From Nitzschia sp. DOCU1 (taxonomy: Eukaryota > Bacillariophyta > Bacillariophyceae > Bacillariales > Bacillariaceae), in assembly GCA_951394045.1 (NCBI GenBank), contig OX595985.1:310001-374000 (forward strand): DNA of 64,000 nt, written 5' to 3'. Position 1 is the first letter of the stretch, and every line of letters begins with the position of its first letter. Under the pieces are notes generated by a model, which saw nothing but the letters and a program-made list of their open reading frames with translations, had not been told where the DNA came from and made no database searches. Position numbers and translations under genes: made by a program. Below, piece by piece: positions 10,173 to 22,116 of this stretch.

Positions 10173-11695
10173 GACACTGAAGCAAGTCGCAACATGTACA
10201 ACAGGGGCACTGTAGATGGAGAGAGAGGGTGAAGCAAGAAAAGCTTTCGTGAGTCATCCTTGTTGCTGTACAAGCCCACCATGTCACAGCGACTACTTAC
10301 AGTAAAAGAAGAACAATCCGCTCCGACGGTATCCAATCGTCCCCAAATAGTGGCAGACAAGTCACATACTTGTCCTGGCATTTGACCTCGCAAACCATTA
10401 CCTTCGACTTCCAAAGTTTTCAGACGCACCAAGTCTCCCATTTGCGTCGGTATGCTTCCCACGAGCTTATTATCGTACAACCATAATTGTTGTAATTGTA
10501 CCAAATTGCCTAGAGTGGATGGAATGGTGCCCCGCAAATCATTGGCCGTCAAGGACAAACTAGCAAGAGTCGTCTTTTGGCCCAACCATTGCGGTAAAGT
10601 AGCACCATCTTGGCCCATTAGTGGATTGCCATCAATCCACAATTCGAAAATGGAGGGCATGGCTTGGACAACATTGAGATTGCCACGCAACGCGCAATCA
10701 TTAACATAGAGAAACTTGAGGTTTGGCAAAGTCGACAAAGCAGTGGGCAGGGTGGTATTCAAGTCGTTTCCGCCCAGGGCGAGATATTCCAAAAATGGAC
10801 TAAAGGCAAATACCGAGTCCGTAAAGCCCTTTTGGATGAGAGTATATGAAAAGTCCACTTCCAAGACACCGACTGGAAGTTCTGGAAAGTCACCCGCAAA
10901 GCCAGTAAAGCCGATATATAGATATTCTTTGGTGAAAAAAGTTGTGTGAGTACTACAGACGATAGTACAGCAATGAGCCCTCCACAGCGGTTGCTTCTTA
11001 CCAAGATTACTTCCCAAGTCAGTGATCCAACTGTTATCAAAGTCATTAAAGAGAAATTCATTGTGATATAGTTCGAGATAATTGAGATTGCCGGCCCCCG
11101 TCGCATAGGGACCATCCGATGCCAATAGCTTGATTTCGGGTGGAAAGGCTCCCGTCATTAGATTGTTCACTAGCGAAATTTCGACAACTCGAGACTGGGC
11201 ATCACAAGTAATGCCCGCCCAGGCCACGCCGTCACGGTTGGTAGAAGTCGTTTGACTTAGAGAATAGCTCGACGTGACGCGTCCTCGACAAGGATCCCAG
11301 TTTGTGTAGAGAGAAGACCAGCCACTGGAATCAATCCACGTGGGAAATTGACTCGAAGCCAAATTCGCAAAGCGAGAATCCGCGTACGTCAAGACATTGG
11401 GAACGGCATTCGTAGCTTCATAGATACAATACAAGACGTAGTATTGAATGAGTTTGGCTGTCGAGAAGGAAGTCACGCCCACTTGCAACGCCAGACGATC
11501 CAAGGCTTTGCTTTGATACGAGGCGGGGTCGGAGAATTCCGCGCCTCCTTGCAAGGCGTAGGGCAACAAGAGGGGCCGAATCACAGGAGTCAAGGGTGCT
11601 TCGAGATTTCGTCGTAAATGCGACGACTCAGCAGCCAAGGAGGACCCGAGCAGCGCCAAAAGCAGGGGCAGAAAAGTGCGACGTAGGGAGAACAT
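10093..11695 (-). CDS. Secreted leucine-rich-repeat protein, 3 exons
   Basis: Exons 11695-11002, 10926-10301 and 10209-10093 give 478 aa. Intron 1 (75 bp, GTAAGAAG...AAAG) is a multiple of three and stays open if retained, but splicing restores the LRR string NLEYLYIGFTGF. Intron 2 (91 bp, GTAAGTAG...CTACAG) joins GADCSSFT to CPCCTCC, the cysteine cluster that typically ends diatom LRR proteins. The N-terminus is a signal peptide (residues 1-22, LLLALLGSSLAA). Residues about 120-170 resemble the WxGIxC cap of plant-type extracellular LRRs (WAGITCDAQSRV). Six or more LxxLxLxxNxLxGxIP-type repeats follow. The tail is Thr/Pro-rich with no transmembrane helix. It is likely extracellular or cell-wall associated; its ligand is unknown. 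Confidence 0.85.
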
Positions 11696-11699
11696 GGTC

Positions 11700-13434
11700 T
11701 TTCAATGCACTGCGGCGCAGCAGCGAAACGCAACGAGTCCGAGATAGCAACAAAGGATGGTCGAATAGAGGATAACGCCGCCAAAGTTATACTCTGGAAT
11801 ATCAATCTGTTGCCACAACGAGATGCAGAGGTAAATAGGATGCTGTTGTTGTATCAATCCCCTCGCTTCATCATCGGCTGCACCACATTCGTCGCCAAAG
11901 TCTCACTTTTTGGCTCATTGGCTTTGGTTGGAGAAGCCATTCGTGACGGGCGTGATGCACGCCAGCCGATACTTGGTAATTATGGGTGGGCACATTCGGA
12001 GTCGCCGCCCTGGTTTGAAGTCATGGCCAAGAGAATTCCTTGCGTAATTAATTTTGTCGTAGGATCGATCCCACTTGGTTCAACCACCCACAGCCATGCC
12101 AATGTTGTCGTGACGCATGCGGAACTGGGAGCTACTACCGGTAGGCGTGGCTGATGATGTATCGGTGGTTGCAGTATCATACATCACGAGGGGGGCGGAA
12201 CTTTGGATATATCCTCTACTTTTGTCCCACCCCACCCCAAATGCTCCTGAGAGGGACGGCGGCACGGAAGGATCCTTCTTACTACTACTAGTCTTGCTTG
12301 CCAGCTCTTGCTCTTTTTCTAAACGTTGTCCTCGTCAAAAACAAAGAGAGGCTTTGGTTGGCGCATTCTTGTGGATACAAGAGGCAGCTTTCTTCGAGGA
12401 GCGATCATCATCATGCTGCCATGATCAAGGGCGGTGGCAGCAGCAACTGCAGGTGCCTGACAGAAGCTACAGCTGGTGAATGGCTGTCCACTTCAATCGA
12501 TCCCTGAAGTACCAGGTATGAAATAGGTATGAATAGTCATGTCTACTTATCATATATTTGGTGTCGATTTGAGAAACGGTAGTGGAGGATAAAAGAAGAA
12601 CAACAGGACTGCATACCAGTACAACCTCCGATGGTACCAGGAACATCATAGCATCCCCGGTGAGCAGATAGATACCAGAGAAAAAGACTTATGAGAGAAA
12701 TCTGATATTTATGGTATCCGGCGAGCTGCCACGTGAGCATAAACGCATCCCTATGTTTCTATTGGTGAAACTACGTCGTTTCGGTCGTGCGGTTTGACTT
12801 TTAGACAGACCCATCAACCCCAACGGTCTCCCAATAGACCTACTCCTTCCTAAAACGAAGGAAATCCACGACCCTTGCATCATGATGATCGACGGGCAAA
12901 CAACAACCCCACTTGAAAGACGGGGAACTAGCAGCAGTAGAAGTGATAGAATCATGGGTTGACGATGCCGTTCGTCATAGTGTTGCCCCATTGCTGATGG
13001 CTTTAACAATGGAGGAAGCGACAGTAGTAGTAGCAAGTACTAGTAATAGTTCCTTGCACCTATAATATTCTATCAGATGCTACTGACCTAAACTCGAGAT
13101 TCGCAATAGCCACTAGCAGTAGTTGATGATATTGCTGTCAGGCTAAAAGTGTCTGTGGTCGTTCGTTGTGCATTAGATACAATGTGATCTAAAGGATAAT
13201 CTATAATGTATTGTGAAAGTCTGAGCAAAAGTTTGCCAACGTCGTAAAAAATGAAATAAGCATTTGCTTGCTGGTGATACCACCAGCATAGCCTCGCAAA
13301 TGACGACAAGAAGCCATGGGCGCCCACGGCCTACCCTTGTCGTCGTCCTGAGTTCGATACAAGAGATTGCCGTTTCAAGCAGCAGGTGCCCCAATAATGT
13401 AGCGCGGGCCCCCACTGGATCGATTGTTCTGAAC
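11700..13434. other. Intergenic, no gene seen
   Basis: Only short frames without domain signal. One TACCGGTA octamer is at 12136. The first part presumably holds the promoter of the leftward LRR gene; no promoter motif could be assigned. Confidence 0.45.
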
Positions 13435-14034
13435 TTAGTCCAAAGGCATTGGAATATCAAGAATATCCAAAACGCTGTCAATGCAACTGACTAGTTGCTT
13501 GCTTGTGACAACATTCTCTTGTTGGCAGTTGCGAGCTAGTATTTGGGCGTCATATAGCGCTCGCTTCTTGCTGTTCTTGCTCAGCGACTTTGAGAATTGA
13601 TACAGTCCCCGAGGGTCTTGAATGCCGTACGTTTTATGTTCGTCTTGTTGTTCCAATATGCTCTTGACAAACGTCTTTTGAGCTTGAAGGCGGGCTTCGT
13701 TGAAGAAAAAGGGGATCGGTTCACTGATTGGAACATTGCTAGCCTGATGAGGCTGCTCATCGTTGGAAACCTCGGCCATTTCTTCGTCCTGGCAGCAAGA
13801 TGCTCGAAGCTCATTCATTTCTTCCGGCTGAATGATAACAATAGCAATTCAGGCAAGGCGTGGATTAGAGACGTTCATGTCCAACAAACAGCTCGCCTCG
13901 ATGGGCAGCCTCGCATATTTACTCACCGTATACCAGCGTCCTTCGCGATTCTCGATCTCTACTTCGACTTCGTGAACGTCTTCGTCTTCGTCAAAGACAA
14001 CGCGCTTTTCGCAGTTCTTGTTAGTTTGGGTCAT
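13435..14034 (-). CDS. Small two-exon diatom-type hypothetical, 166 aa
   Basis: Exon 1 (14034-13927) encodes an acidic start with RVVFDEDEDVHEVEVEIE and ends WYT. Exon 2 (13827-13435) continues PEEMNELRAS. The intron is 99 bp (GTGAGT...ATTCAG), phase 0. The resulting WYTPEE motif followed by a helical domain with DPRGLYQFS and a basic SKNSKKRALYDAQI segment resembles a recurring diatom protein type (V.F...V.V.E......WYT.EE ... RGLE). Biochemical function is not known for that group. Start ATG 14034 is the only one in exon 1. No targeting signal is visible, so it is probably cytosolic or nuclear. Confidence 0.75.
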
Positions 14035-14039
14035 GTTGT

Positions 14040-16127
14040 TTGAGACTGTTTGCTTTCGGGGAGGAGCAATTGCAACGATGGATCACGGAATTTTGTGAGA
14101 GGAGATGGGGTGAATGAGAGAGAAGTTGATAGAACCGGTTAAGAGGACGTTCCCTCTTCTTCAAAATGTCAGGAAGATTTATGAAGCCTAGTGCGTCTGA
14201 GGGTCGAAGAACCATCTGCGGCCCATCACTGCAGGTTCCTTGATTGGCCCGAAGACTTCGCGGCGCCGACAAAAGACAGGTCATTTCAAGGCATAGGAAA
14301 ATTAAATTGGCAGCTGGAACTATTATTGTTAGGATCAATTAAAAACGATAATTGCGTTCCAAAGGAAGAATCAGTAGCCTTTTCTCCGAAGGTTCACACA
14401 GACCCTTGTTCCACAAGAATGCCTCCACCAACGAAAAGTCGTGATTTCAAAAGAAGCAGCTGTTCTCACATTAGTATCCAACGAAAACACTAGAAGGCAG
14501 CGAAGGCGCGTCATTTGCGAGCAGCTGCCGACAACGACTGTGAGTACCACTTTTCTTTCATTGGTAGAATTCGGGAACAGAGCTCCATTGACTTTACACT
14601 CTTCGAACACTAAATGCGCATGTAAGATAGCCTTTCTTGGTCAAATTCCATGACAATAAAACATTGTTATGTCGTCAATAGGGCCGATGATAAAGTACTT
14701 TGAAAAATTGTATGCAGAGACAAGGGGGTGGAGAGGCATAGATGTTTCATTCGCTCCGGCATAAATATCTAATTCTGCCTGCTGCTGGCGGGAAATCTTT
14801 TTAAAATTTTTCTACAGTAGGATGGGGGACGCCAAAGTTCGGCACGTCGAGAAGAAGGCCATCCTCCAGCCAAATCCGACTCGATGCACGAAAGAGCAGC
14901 TTCACAGTTAATAGCAACAGCATAGCATGCTTTCCCTTTGCGAAGCAGCTGCCGCATACCGGACATGGGGCAATAAACAAACAGCTTCGTAGTTACTGGC
15001 TTTGTCCCATTGTGAGAACGAAACTAGTTCGCAAACCTCTTGTTCTTTGCTTCGCACTACATGTAGCTCGCCGCCGGGTTTCAAAGCTATTCGGCGCAAG
15101 TTGAATGAAGAAAGGCAGGACTAATTTCTAAGAATTCATAGTTCTTCGTTCTTTCTTTGTTTAGATTCCTGTCCTTCAGGATGTTGCCGATCGAAAATGC
15201 AGCAGCAGCCTTGCGCGGGACGCCTCGATCCCTTATCGGCGGCGACTTCTTTCTCAATCCAAGTTGGGAATGGCTTCGACCTCAAGGGGCGTACCACAGT
15301 TTCCTTCCCCGATTTCTTATGCGAACTTCGTACCAAGAATGATAGGCCATAAAATCTCATCCGCTTTTCCATGGTGCTCTGACATAGAATGTAGATGCAA
15401 CAATTGGGACGACGCGAAAGCAAGAAGATCTTTTCAGTAGCAGCACGTATTGTGAGAACGATTGGTTGATCCACCAATCCAAGTCGTCGAATAGATTCGG
15501 TTCAAGGAGCCTCTACAATGGTTTCCTTCCCCAGCTTCGGGGACGAAGAACTTCGTACTACTGGCATGTTCATCGAGTAGTAGGGAAGCACACCCGGCCT
15601 TTTGATGCTTACTGTATTAGGCACGGCGGCGGCGGGTTGCCGCAAGAATTGAGCTATGACAGAGCAGCATGGACTTGTCGGCAGCAACGGCACATCATGC
15701 GATTTTTGGCTCGAAGTAGTACTGCTTTTGGTCCGGCGGAAATGAATAGCGTAGCAGTAGACGAGCTTGCCCCTGCTACTACCAGCTCCTAGACAAATTC
15801 TCCTACTAAACCAGCGAAGATTGCGCGCTATCCTGTTGGACCCTACTCTTGACGATGTAGCTGCCGGATCTAGGGCTAAAATTAATTACTAGCTCCTGGT
15901 TTCCCTAGTTCTTGCTAAGTCGTTTGATGCAGCAAGGAACATTGAGCGAACCAAATCGCTCAACATTCGCAATAGATGAAAGTTGCAGTCAGCACGAACA
16001 AGATCCCCGTTTTTCGCGGGCATCAACGATCATAACAAACCAAAATTCCTCCGTTTCCTCATATAAATATACAAATACTCCTCTCACGCAAGCGGTCTAG
16101 TAGCACGCCGCCATTGCTCCGCTGTTT
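14040..16127. other. Gene-poor stretch
   Basis: No gene recognised. Two loosely similar segments (about 15285-15345 and 15515-15570) share TTTCCTTCCCC and AACTTCGTAC, suggesting an old duplication. Nothing else stands out. Confidence 0.45.
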
Positions 16128-17656
16128 TTACACCGCAGCATCGCCCGGCGTCTCAGGTGCGGCTTCCCTTTCGGCATTACTATCGTCGTCGGCCAAAATG
16201 GCTCTGTTTTGATAAATCTTGCGAGCAACTCGAAGGTCCTATAGCATCGTTAACAAACATGATGCAAAAGGTGAGCATGATCGAGATGAATTGCAGACAA
16301 ATACTACGGTCAGCATTCTCCAAAACACTCACCTCCCAAAAGACTTTCTTTTTGATTGGGAGTCGCTATAGTAGAAGTTGACAGTGAGTGGCGAGAAGCG
16401 GAAACAAAATGGAGTTAGAAACGAAATTCTCGCCGCACTAGGGTGAGCTTGTCAATACTTACTTCTTTCAATCGGAACATGAGCATACTGGCCACGATCA
16501 CCAAAACAATGTTGGCCAAGGTCAAAAGTAGCGAAATCATGCCACCCCGACGAAAGTCTTCACGCGTGACACTATTGATCGAGTCGTCAGTCGCATCCAC
16601 TCCCAAAACTCCCTCTTCCCGATATTTATTGAAATACCCGTAAGCAACCCAAATAGTTCCTGCATTCACTGCCGGTGGCAATAGAGACGCTGAAATGGCA
16701 ACCCCAACCAAACTATTGGTTTGTTCATCCAGCAAGCCGACAGCGACGCCGAGTCCACTAAAAAAGGCAATAGGGAGACCGACGAAAAAGTTTTGCCATG
16801 TGCAACGTCCCAATTGTTCCGAATTGGGCCAATTTTCGGCCATGTCGGTCTAGTAGAAGTAGTTGCGGTGGTTGTTGCAGTTCAGAATCGAATCGGAGTA
16901 AAGTGAGAGGCATCATCCGGCATTCGTTTATCATAGTGTACCGGTAGTATCAACTTACCCAGCCCGCCGCTCCACCAATAATAGCTCCGACCAAGATACA
17001 CCACAGCAGACTCAGGCATTCCGTTTTCAAAGAATTCAGGACCAACTGACGATCGTGAATTGTTGCGCCATATGCCATACCTACTTGACGGGTTAGACTC
17101 AAACATTCCGTTTTCCAAGAGTTGCAAACCAAGTGACGGTCTTACCTACGACGGGCCCCATAATGGCTGAAAAGAATTAACAGGAAGAGCAACAAGAAGG
17201 AGCACGGAAAGATGGTGTAAGGCAACTATTGCCGTGCACGCCTTTCTTCGTAGTACGGATGGAACTGCACTTACGAGACACCAGCATGGACGCAATAACT
17301 GTGGTCGTAGACCCCGACGCCAATCCCAGGCCGGCCAAAACACTTGCCACCACCAACAAAGTGTTATAGTTAAAGTTGAAGCTGGCGCCATCACTGAACA
17401 TGTCGTGCATTCGACGAATACGCTCAATTTGTTCGTAGTTAACAGCTTCCAGGTTCAGTGTCGATCGCTTCAAGAGATCCGCCATTTCTTTCAAACCGAC
17501 CGGCCGAACATCAGAAGTCGCCAGCAAAGGATCGTGCGCTGACTGCTCACTGATGACCCTGGAGTGGACCAAGGTGCCACTAGGAGTAGTGGTGTTTTGA
17601 GGGGTAATCAGCGAACCCCCCAGATTAGACTCCTGAGATGGAATAGATTCGGTCAT
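16128..17656 (-). CDS. DUF389 family membrane protein, 6 exons with 21-nt microexon
   Basis: Exons 17656-17275, 17166-17146, 17080-16959, 16849-16463, 16365-16333 and 16238-16128 give 351 aa. Every intron is GT-AG (108, 65, 109, 97 and 94 bp). The second exon is only 21 nt and encodes the heart of the family signature, SPIMGPVVGMAYG. Downstream segments LGRCTWQNFFVGLPIAFFSGLG and SLVGVAISASLLPPAVNAG (shortened here) are also DUF389 hallmarks, family TIGR00341/PF04087. About five to six transmembrane helices follow a 90-residue hydrophilic N-terminus; the tail (DLRVARKIYQNRA) is charged. The molecular function of DUF389 proteins is not established. Start ATG 17656 is the first after an in-frame stop. 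Residues are all conserved, so the gene looks functional. Confidence 0.85.
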
Positions 17657-17659
17657 GGT

Positions 17660-18709
17660 GCTGTTGCTAATGCTGACTTGGGGGTCGACCAAAGAAAAAG
17701 TCGATAGCTTTTTTATGCTGAAACGAATCGCTGTGACACTTCTCTAAACGATGATGTGCACACGATCACGAAGTGATGGCGATTTCCTACGATACTGGGA
17801 ATGCTCCGAAGCGAAGCTCAAAAGCCATCACGTCACCCCCTTGGTTTTCGTACCTCTCGTACAATCTCACAGAGTTGTCCGCGAACTTTCCTCTACATGG
17901 GTAGTATGGTCCCGTTTTTTCTATGTGACAGGAACCGATTCCAAAACGATCGATTTCTAACTACGAAGCAATCCCCTAAACACCAAAATCTAGCCTAAGT
18001 AACCATAGGATGTCCACGTGCCGATGCCAACATCGGCAACCATATTATCTATCGCCGGGCGTGCTTCATCGGCCTTATCAAAAGTGATGCTGCGCTATGC
18101 GTAGAAAATGCAAGAAGGACTTCTCAGCTAGTAGCTGTCCATTTAGACGGTCAGATTTCTATGGCAACAACTAGTATAACTTAAAAGTTCATTCGGGTTT
18201 GAAGGCTGGTCCTCGTCGTAACGACAGAGGGAATCCGACAACGACTACCTAATAGAAGAGATAAGAACGATTAGCGTCCTCAAAATGGAATTCATCCTGG
18301 AAAACGGGAGAATACTTGTACCCTGTAGCGGCATCTACCGGTAGGGTGGAACGATTCATGGTAGGTGCTAGTCGATTGACTGACTGTAGGTTATGCCCCC
18401 CAACATCGAACGAGTCAAGCTAGGACCCTGTACCGTTTCGTCTTCGGGCCGGGAGCCATTGACGCCCTAGAGTGGTCAAAAAGTATGGAATGGGTCGCAT
18501 TGTGCCTGATACAAGTCAGAAGTGTCGTTGAAAAAACATGATTCCGATAAATAGTCCGAGAATTCACAAACGTCCGACTCCCCCGAAAATGTCAATAAGA
18601 GAATGATTGCTTCTTCGTGTATGCATCGACGTCGAGCATCAAGTCGCTGTTATCACCATGCAATCAATACCAAGATGCATGCAATCGAGTTGACGACGGC
18701 CATCGCTCG
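17660..18709. other. Intergenic, no gene seen
   Basis: Lies between two leftward genes; only short uninformative frames. A TACCGGTA octamer is at 18336. Confidence 0.45.
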
Positions 18710-19612
18710 TCATCTGATTTCCTTTTCGTAGTAGAGACGAGGTGGACGGCTCAGTCCCTTCAACTTGTTGGCGGGCAGGGAAACGGATTCGTCCAACACA
18801 ACTGTAAAGTTGAGGCTAGTGTACAATTGAGTAGCAGCCGCATTGTCTTTGTCCACTCCTAAATACATGGACCAAGAGGAACTACTTCCATCGTTCCATT
18901 TTTGTGAAAGCTTGAGCGCCAGCTGAACAAGAGTCGTTGCAATTCCTTTCCGCCGATGTTCCTTGCTCACTGCTAGATTCGCTAAAAAGGGTCTTTCCGG
19001 GCGGGATGCCTGTGATAGTGGCACGGTTTTCTCAATATCGATTCCATGCCATTGGGTAGACGCCTTATTGTTGTTTTGGTCGTTCGACTCCTCTGCTGCT
19101 TCTTCTCGAATGGGGATGGGGCTTGGCATGGTACCAAGTTCCATGAATCCCGCAATGCGTGTGGAGCCGGTTGCTTCAGTTGTATCGACAACGATCCAAG
19201 TATGGGGTACATGAGGGTTTTGAACCATGTCGCTCCAGCGGCGCACCAATTGTCGATAGTAGACGGTGTCTTGTCGCCCGACATTCTTGGTGGCTAGATT
19301 CTTCCACCAGGGACGTGAGTCGTCGTCGCCACGACGGGCGGCTGGGGTAGCTGCCGCATCTGTGGACTCAAAGGTATCCTGAAGAAGGTCGGATATTCCC
19401 GCAATGTCCTTTTCTTTTGCCGTCCGATATCGATAACCATCGTGGAACGGATTGGATGCCTTGCTGAAACCTTCGACAGTGGTAACTCCATGAGATAGTC
19501 GAAGTAGGGAAACGACTAGGAACAGCGGCCAAAATGACCGAGATGGACTTTTCTTGAAAGGCAGCGAGGTGACCTTGACCTGCGGAGTGCCGGCATGGCC
19601 GATTCTATCCAT
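18710..19612 (-). CDS. GNAT-family N-acetyltransferase, probably organelle-targeted
   Basis: A single-exon 300-aa protein from ATG 19612, the first ATG in frame. The acetyl-CoA-binding motif A is clear: FLANLAVSKEHRRKGIATTL, with the RRKGIA loop at about residue 220, followed by WSMYLGVDKDNAAATQLY and a beta-strand ending NFTVVLDE. The family transfers acetyl groups from acetyl-CoA to amines; the substrate here cannot be read. The first 50 residues hold a basic stretch and a hydrophobic segment (SFWPLFLVVSLLRLSHG) followed by TTVEGFSKASNPF, resembling a diatom signal peptide plus plastid transit start, though a plain signal anchor is possible. A long insert rich in N/Q separates the first strands from motif A. 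Confidence 0.85.
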   Translation of the reverse strand: MDRIGHAGTPQVKVTSLPFKKSPSRSFWPLFLVVSLLRLSHGVTTVEGFSKASNPFHDGYRYRTAKEKDIAGISDLLQDTFESTDAAATPAARRGDDDSRPWWKNLATKNVGRQDTVYYRQLVRRWSDMVQNPHVPHTWIVVDTTEATGSTRIAGFMELGTMPSPIPIREEAAEESNDQNNNKASTQWHGIDIEKTVPLSQASRPERPFLANLAVSKEHRRKGIATTLVQLALKLSQKWNDGSSSSWSMYLGVDKDNAAATQLYTSLNFTVVLDESVSLPANKLKGLSRPPRLYYEKEIR

Positions 19613-19619
19613 GGTGACG

Positions 19620-21156
19620 AGAAAAGCCGGAGGCAACCATGCAAAACCTCGGTCGACGACTGATCTTTCACAAGAAGTAAAGATTGATTATCAAACGCCG
19701 CGGCTGGACCACGAATACTACTCTGAAGGCAAAGGGAGGGCCTTGGAAGCTTTTTTGGGGGGGGTGGGGGGGGCGATGCTTCTGCCGTCGTAGCAGACGT
19801 ACGGGTACTCCGCGTCATGGTCGCCTTCGTTCCATCTTTTTCCCTTGCACGTCATCGTCCCCATCACGACGGCCCTGTGCCCGCTGCTGCACGTCTGGAA
19901 GAATTCATTCCCATCGCAGGCCAGACCAAATGCGGTAGAGCAACGTAAAATACGGGGGTACGCACTATCGAATTATCATAGCAACTGCAGCAGAGGACAT
20001 AACTGCAGTAGCTCCTCTCCACCCATAGTGAAATCGGATAGTGCTTCCATTGACCACTCACAGTTGAGACGAAGTTGTTCTAGAGAGCCACCGCAGCTAC
20101 TAGAATGATACTAGCTAGTAGCTAGTACTAGGGGGGGAGTACTAGTTGTTGGTGAGTACCGGTAGTTGGGGCGGGGGGCGGGGAGTTCTTCGCGTTAGAG
20201 AGTCGTTTTTATAGCTACTAATAGTCTGCGTCTGCATGTACTTTTGCGTCTTGGCAGATATTCTCTGGGCGTCATCGATAGCCCAGCTGGTGTCGTTACT
20301 AGTTTCGCTGCTTTAATAGTAGTAGTAATGATACTACCTGCAGGCGGTGTCGTTGTTGCTGACCCCCGCTAGAGTACTACCGGTACTACTACTGCTGGTG
20401 TGATTGCACATTGCTGACCAGGCAGCATGAGGATGCAGCAGCACTCGTACTGCTACTCTCTACTACTAGCTGGTAGTGGTAGATGTTAATAGAAGTACCG
20501 GTACCTGTTATCGTATCGTACCTGGTATGCCTATCTACGTCCACAAAGGCAAATAATTGAAGTGGGGATGGGAGGCATCCTTTCTTAGTACTCGTACTAT
20601 CGGTAGAGGCGACATTAAGTGATATCCATTTTTGCGGCTGCTTCCGCTTCTGCTTTTTCGATGCGCCTCGTCGAGAAGAAACAGTTCAACACTCACTTCA
20701 GGTACTATTCGAATACCGCTGGAATGTATGAGTTCTTCTGGTAACTTTTGTCCCCATGAAACGACAAAACAAGAACTGACGCACTTGATGCTGCTTATGG
20801 GTGAGAACCGAGTTAAAAAATTTATCTGGGATCGGTAGTGCTTGGGTGACACCCCCCAAACTCACAATTAAGATCGTCCTGGGTGATGTCAACGAACGAT
20901 TTTTCGACAAAAGGAATTTGTTAACGATTCCCAAAACCATGGTTGCGGCAAATGACTGCAGAAATGGGTAACAACGGAGAAAGCATAAGTGGCGATAGAT
21001 CTACACTTGGTTGTGCTCTAAAGTTTCCCCTGGTGACACCGAGAAAAGAAGCTGGCGAAAAGCACTCGCACATCACCACACATCGACAAAAGCATCCATA
21101 ATCATAATAAAGTTAGACAAAATCGAAGCACAACATCGCAATCTCTGAATATCAGC
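19620..21156. other. Intergenic with simple repeats
   Basis: No convincing gene. It contains a G-run (about 19755-19771), CTAGTAG/TAGTAC simple repeats (20100-20160) and three TACCGGTA octamers (20157, 20378, 20496). A short leftward frame from ATG 20940 ends in a possible GTGAGT donor but no continuing exon could be supported. Confidence 0.45.
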
Positions 21157-22116
21157 ATGACAACGTTAGCCTTGAAGGAAGAACGAAGGCCGTCTTTGGA
21201 TGATTTGGAGATGTCTTCTGCACCGGACTGCTTGCAGAGGGAGCAGATAGTTCTGCTGAATGGAGCTGCTGCCGCCACTAATCTGGGGTGTCAGTATTCC
21301 TCGGAAGGGGAGCCTCGTAGTGCCATGGAACTGTTCCGTGAGGCGTTAGTGGCTGTAAAAACGGCATTTGCCGATGATCTCAGCCCATCTAACATCTCCC
21401 AAGCTATTCTTGACCAGGCCGCTCATCGAGTGCAACAAGCACGAACATGTCTTCGTCTAGACGACCCGTTTCTTGTCCTGCGAGAAGATACCAGAAGAAG
21501 TTGCAATGCTCGGGATAAGGCAGCAATGGACGAGGAATGTTCTTCGGATTACGTGTTCTGTCACCCACTGCCTATCCCAGCCCCCATCTCCATTGAGGGG
21601 GTTCCAAGTTCTCACTACTTCTTTTGTAATGATTCAGAAGTCGATAGTACGATCTTCTCGGCCGCTATCATCTACAACATGGCCGTAACTACGCACAAGA
21701 TGATCCACCTTCAGCCCCCAGGCCAAAAAAGGGAAGCTCTTCGGCAGAGAACGAGCACTCTTTATGGCATGTGCAATCAGCTGCTTGCCAACGCCGCTGA
21801 GCAAGTCGATGGTTCCAACCGAAGAATACAAGGGTCGCCCTCGCCCATTATCCAAATCCGTGGCATCGGCAAGGCCCTGCACGATTTGATGACTATGGCC
21901 AATGTGAACAACCAAGCAAGTCTCCTCTTGGACACTATAGATCATCAACTCTCTCTTGTACATATGGATCGCCTTGTTGCCGTGGCAGCGGCAGTGAGGT
22001 CCCAAAGATATGGCAGCGAGATTCTGGACACAGCAGTCGCATCAGCCGTCGACTTCTTTCTGTCCAATGCTACCAAATCACGGTTATGCACCACGTCGGC
22101 CGCCGCTGCGGCATAA
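21157..22116 (+). CDS. Diatom-type hypothetical protein, TPR-like helical repeats
   Basis: A single-exon 319-aa frame starting ATG 21157. Residues 30-70 (LLNGAAAATNLGCQYSSEGE, then SAMELFREALVAVKTAF) read like a TPR helix pair. Later segments (IIYNMAVTTHKMIHLQ, then QRTSTLYGMCNQLL, and ALHDLMTMANVNNQAS) match the layout of a large group of diatom proteins with N.A...F..AL and YNMA..YH signatures. No catalytic motif, signal peptide or membrane segment is visible. It is probably a protein-interaction scaffold by analogy only. The Ala-rich end (TSAAAAA) precedes the stop. Confidence 0.7.
   Translation: MTTLALKEERRPSLDDLEMSSAPDCLQREQIVLLNGAAAATNLGCQYSSEGEPRSAMELFREALVAVKTAFADDLSPSNISQAILDQAAHRVQQARTCLRLDDPFLVLREDTRRSCNARDKAAMDEECSSDYVFCHPLPIPAPISIEGVPSSHYFFCNDSEVDSTIFSAAIIYNMAVTTHKMIHLQPPGQKREALRQRTSTLYGMCNQLLANAAEQVDGSNRRIQGSPSPIIQIRGIGKALHDLMTMANVNNQASLLLDTIDHQLSLVHMDRLVAVAAAVRSQRYGSEILDTAVASAVDFFLSNATKSRLCTTSAAAAA

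Noticed and set aside
20698..20940. Small leftward gene with an intron
   Set aside because: There is a possible donor but no continuing exon or domain to support it.
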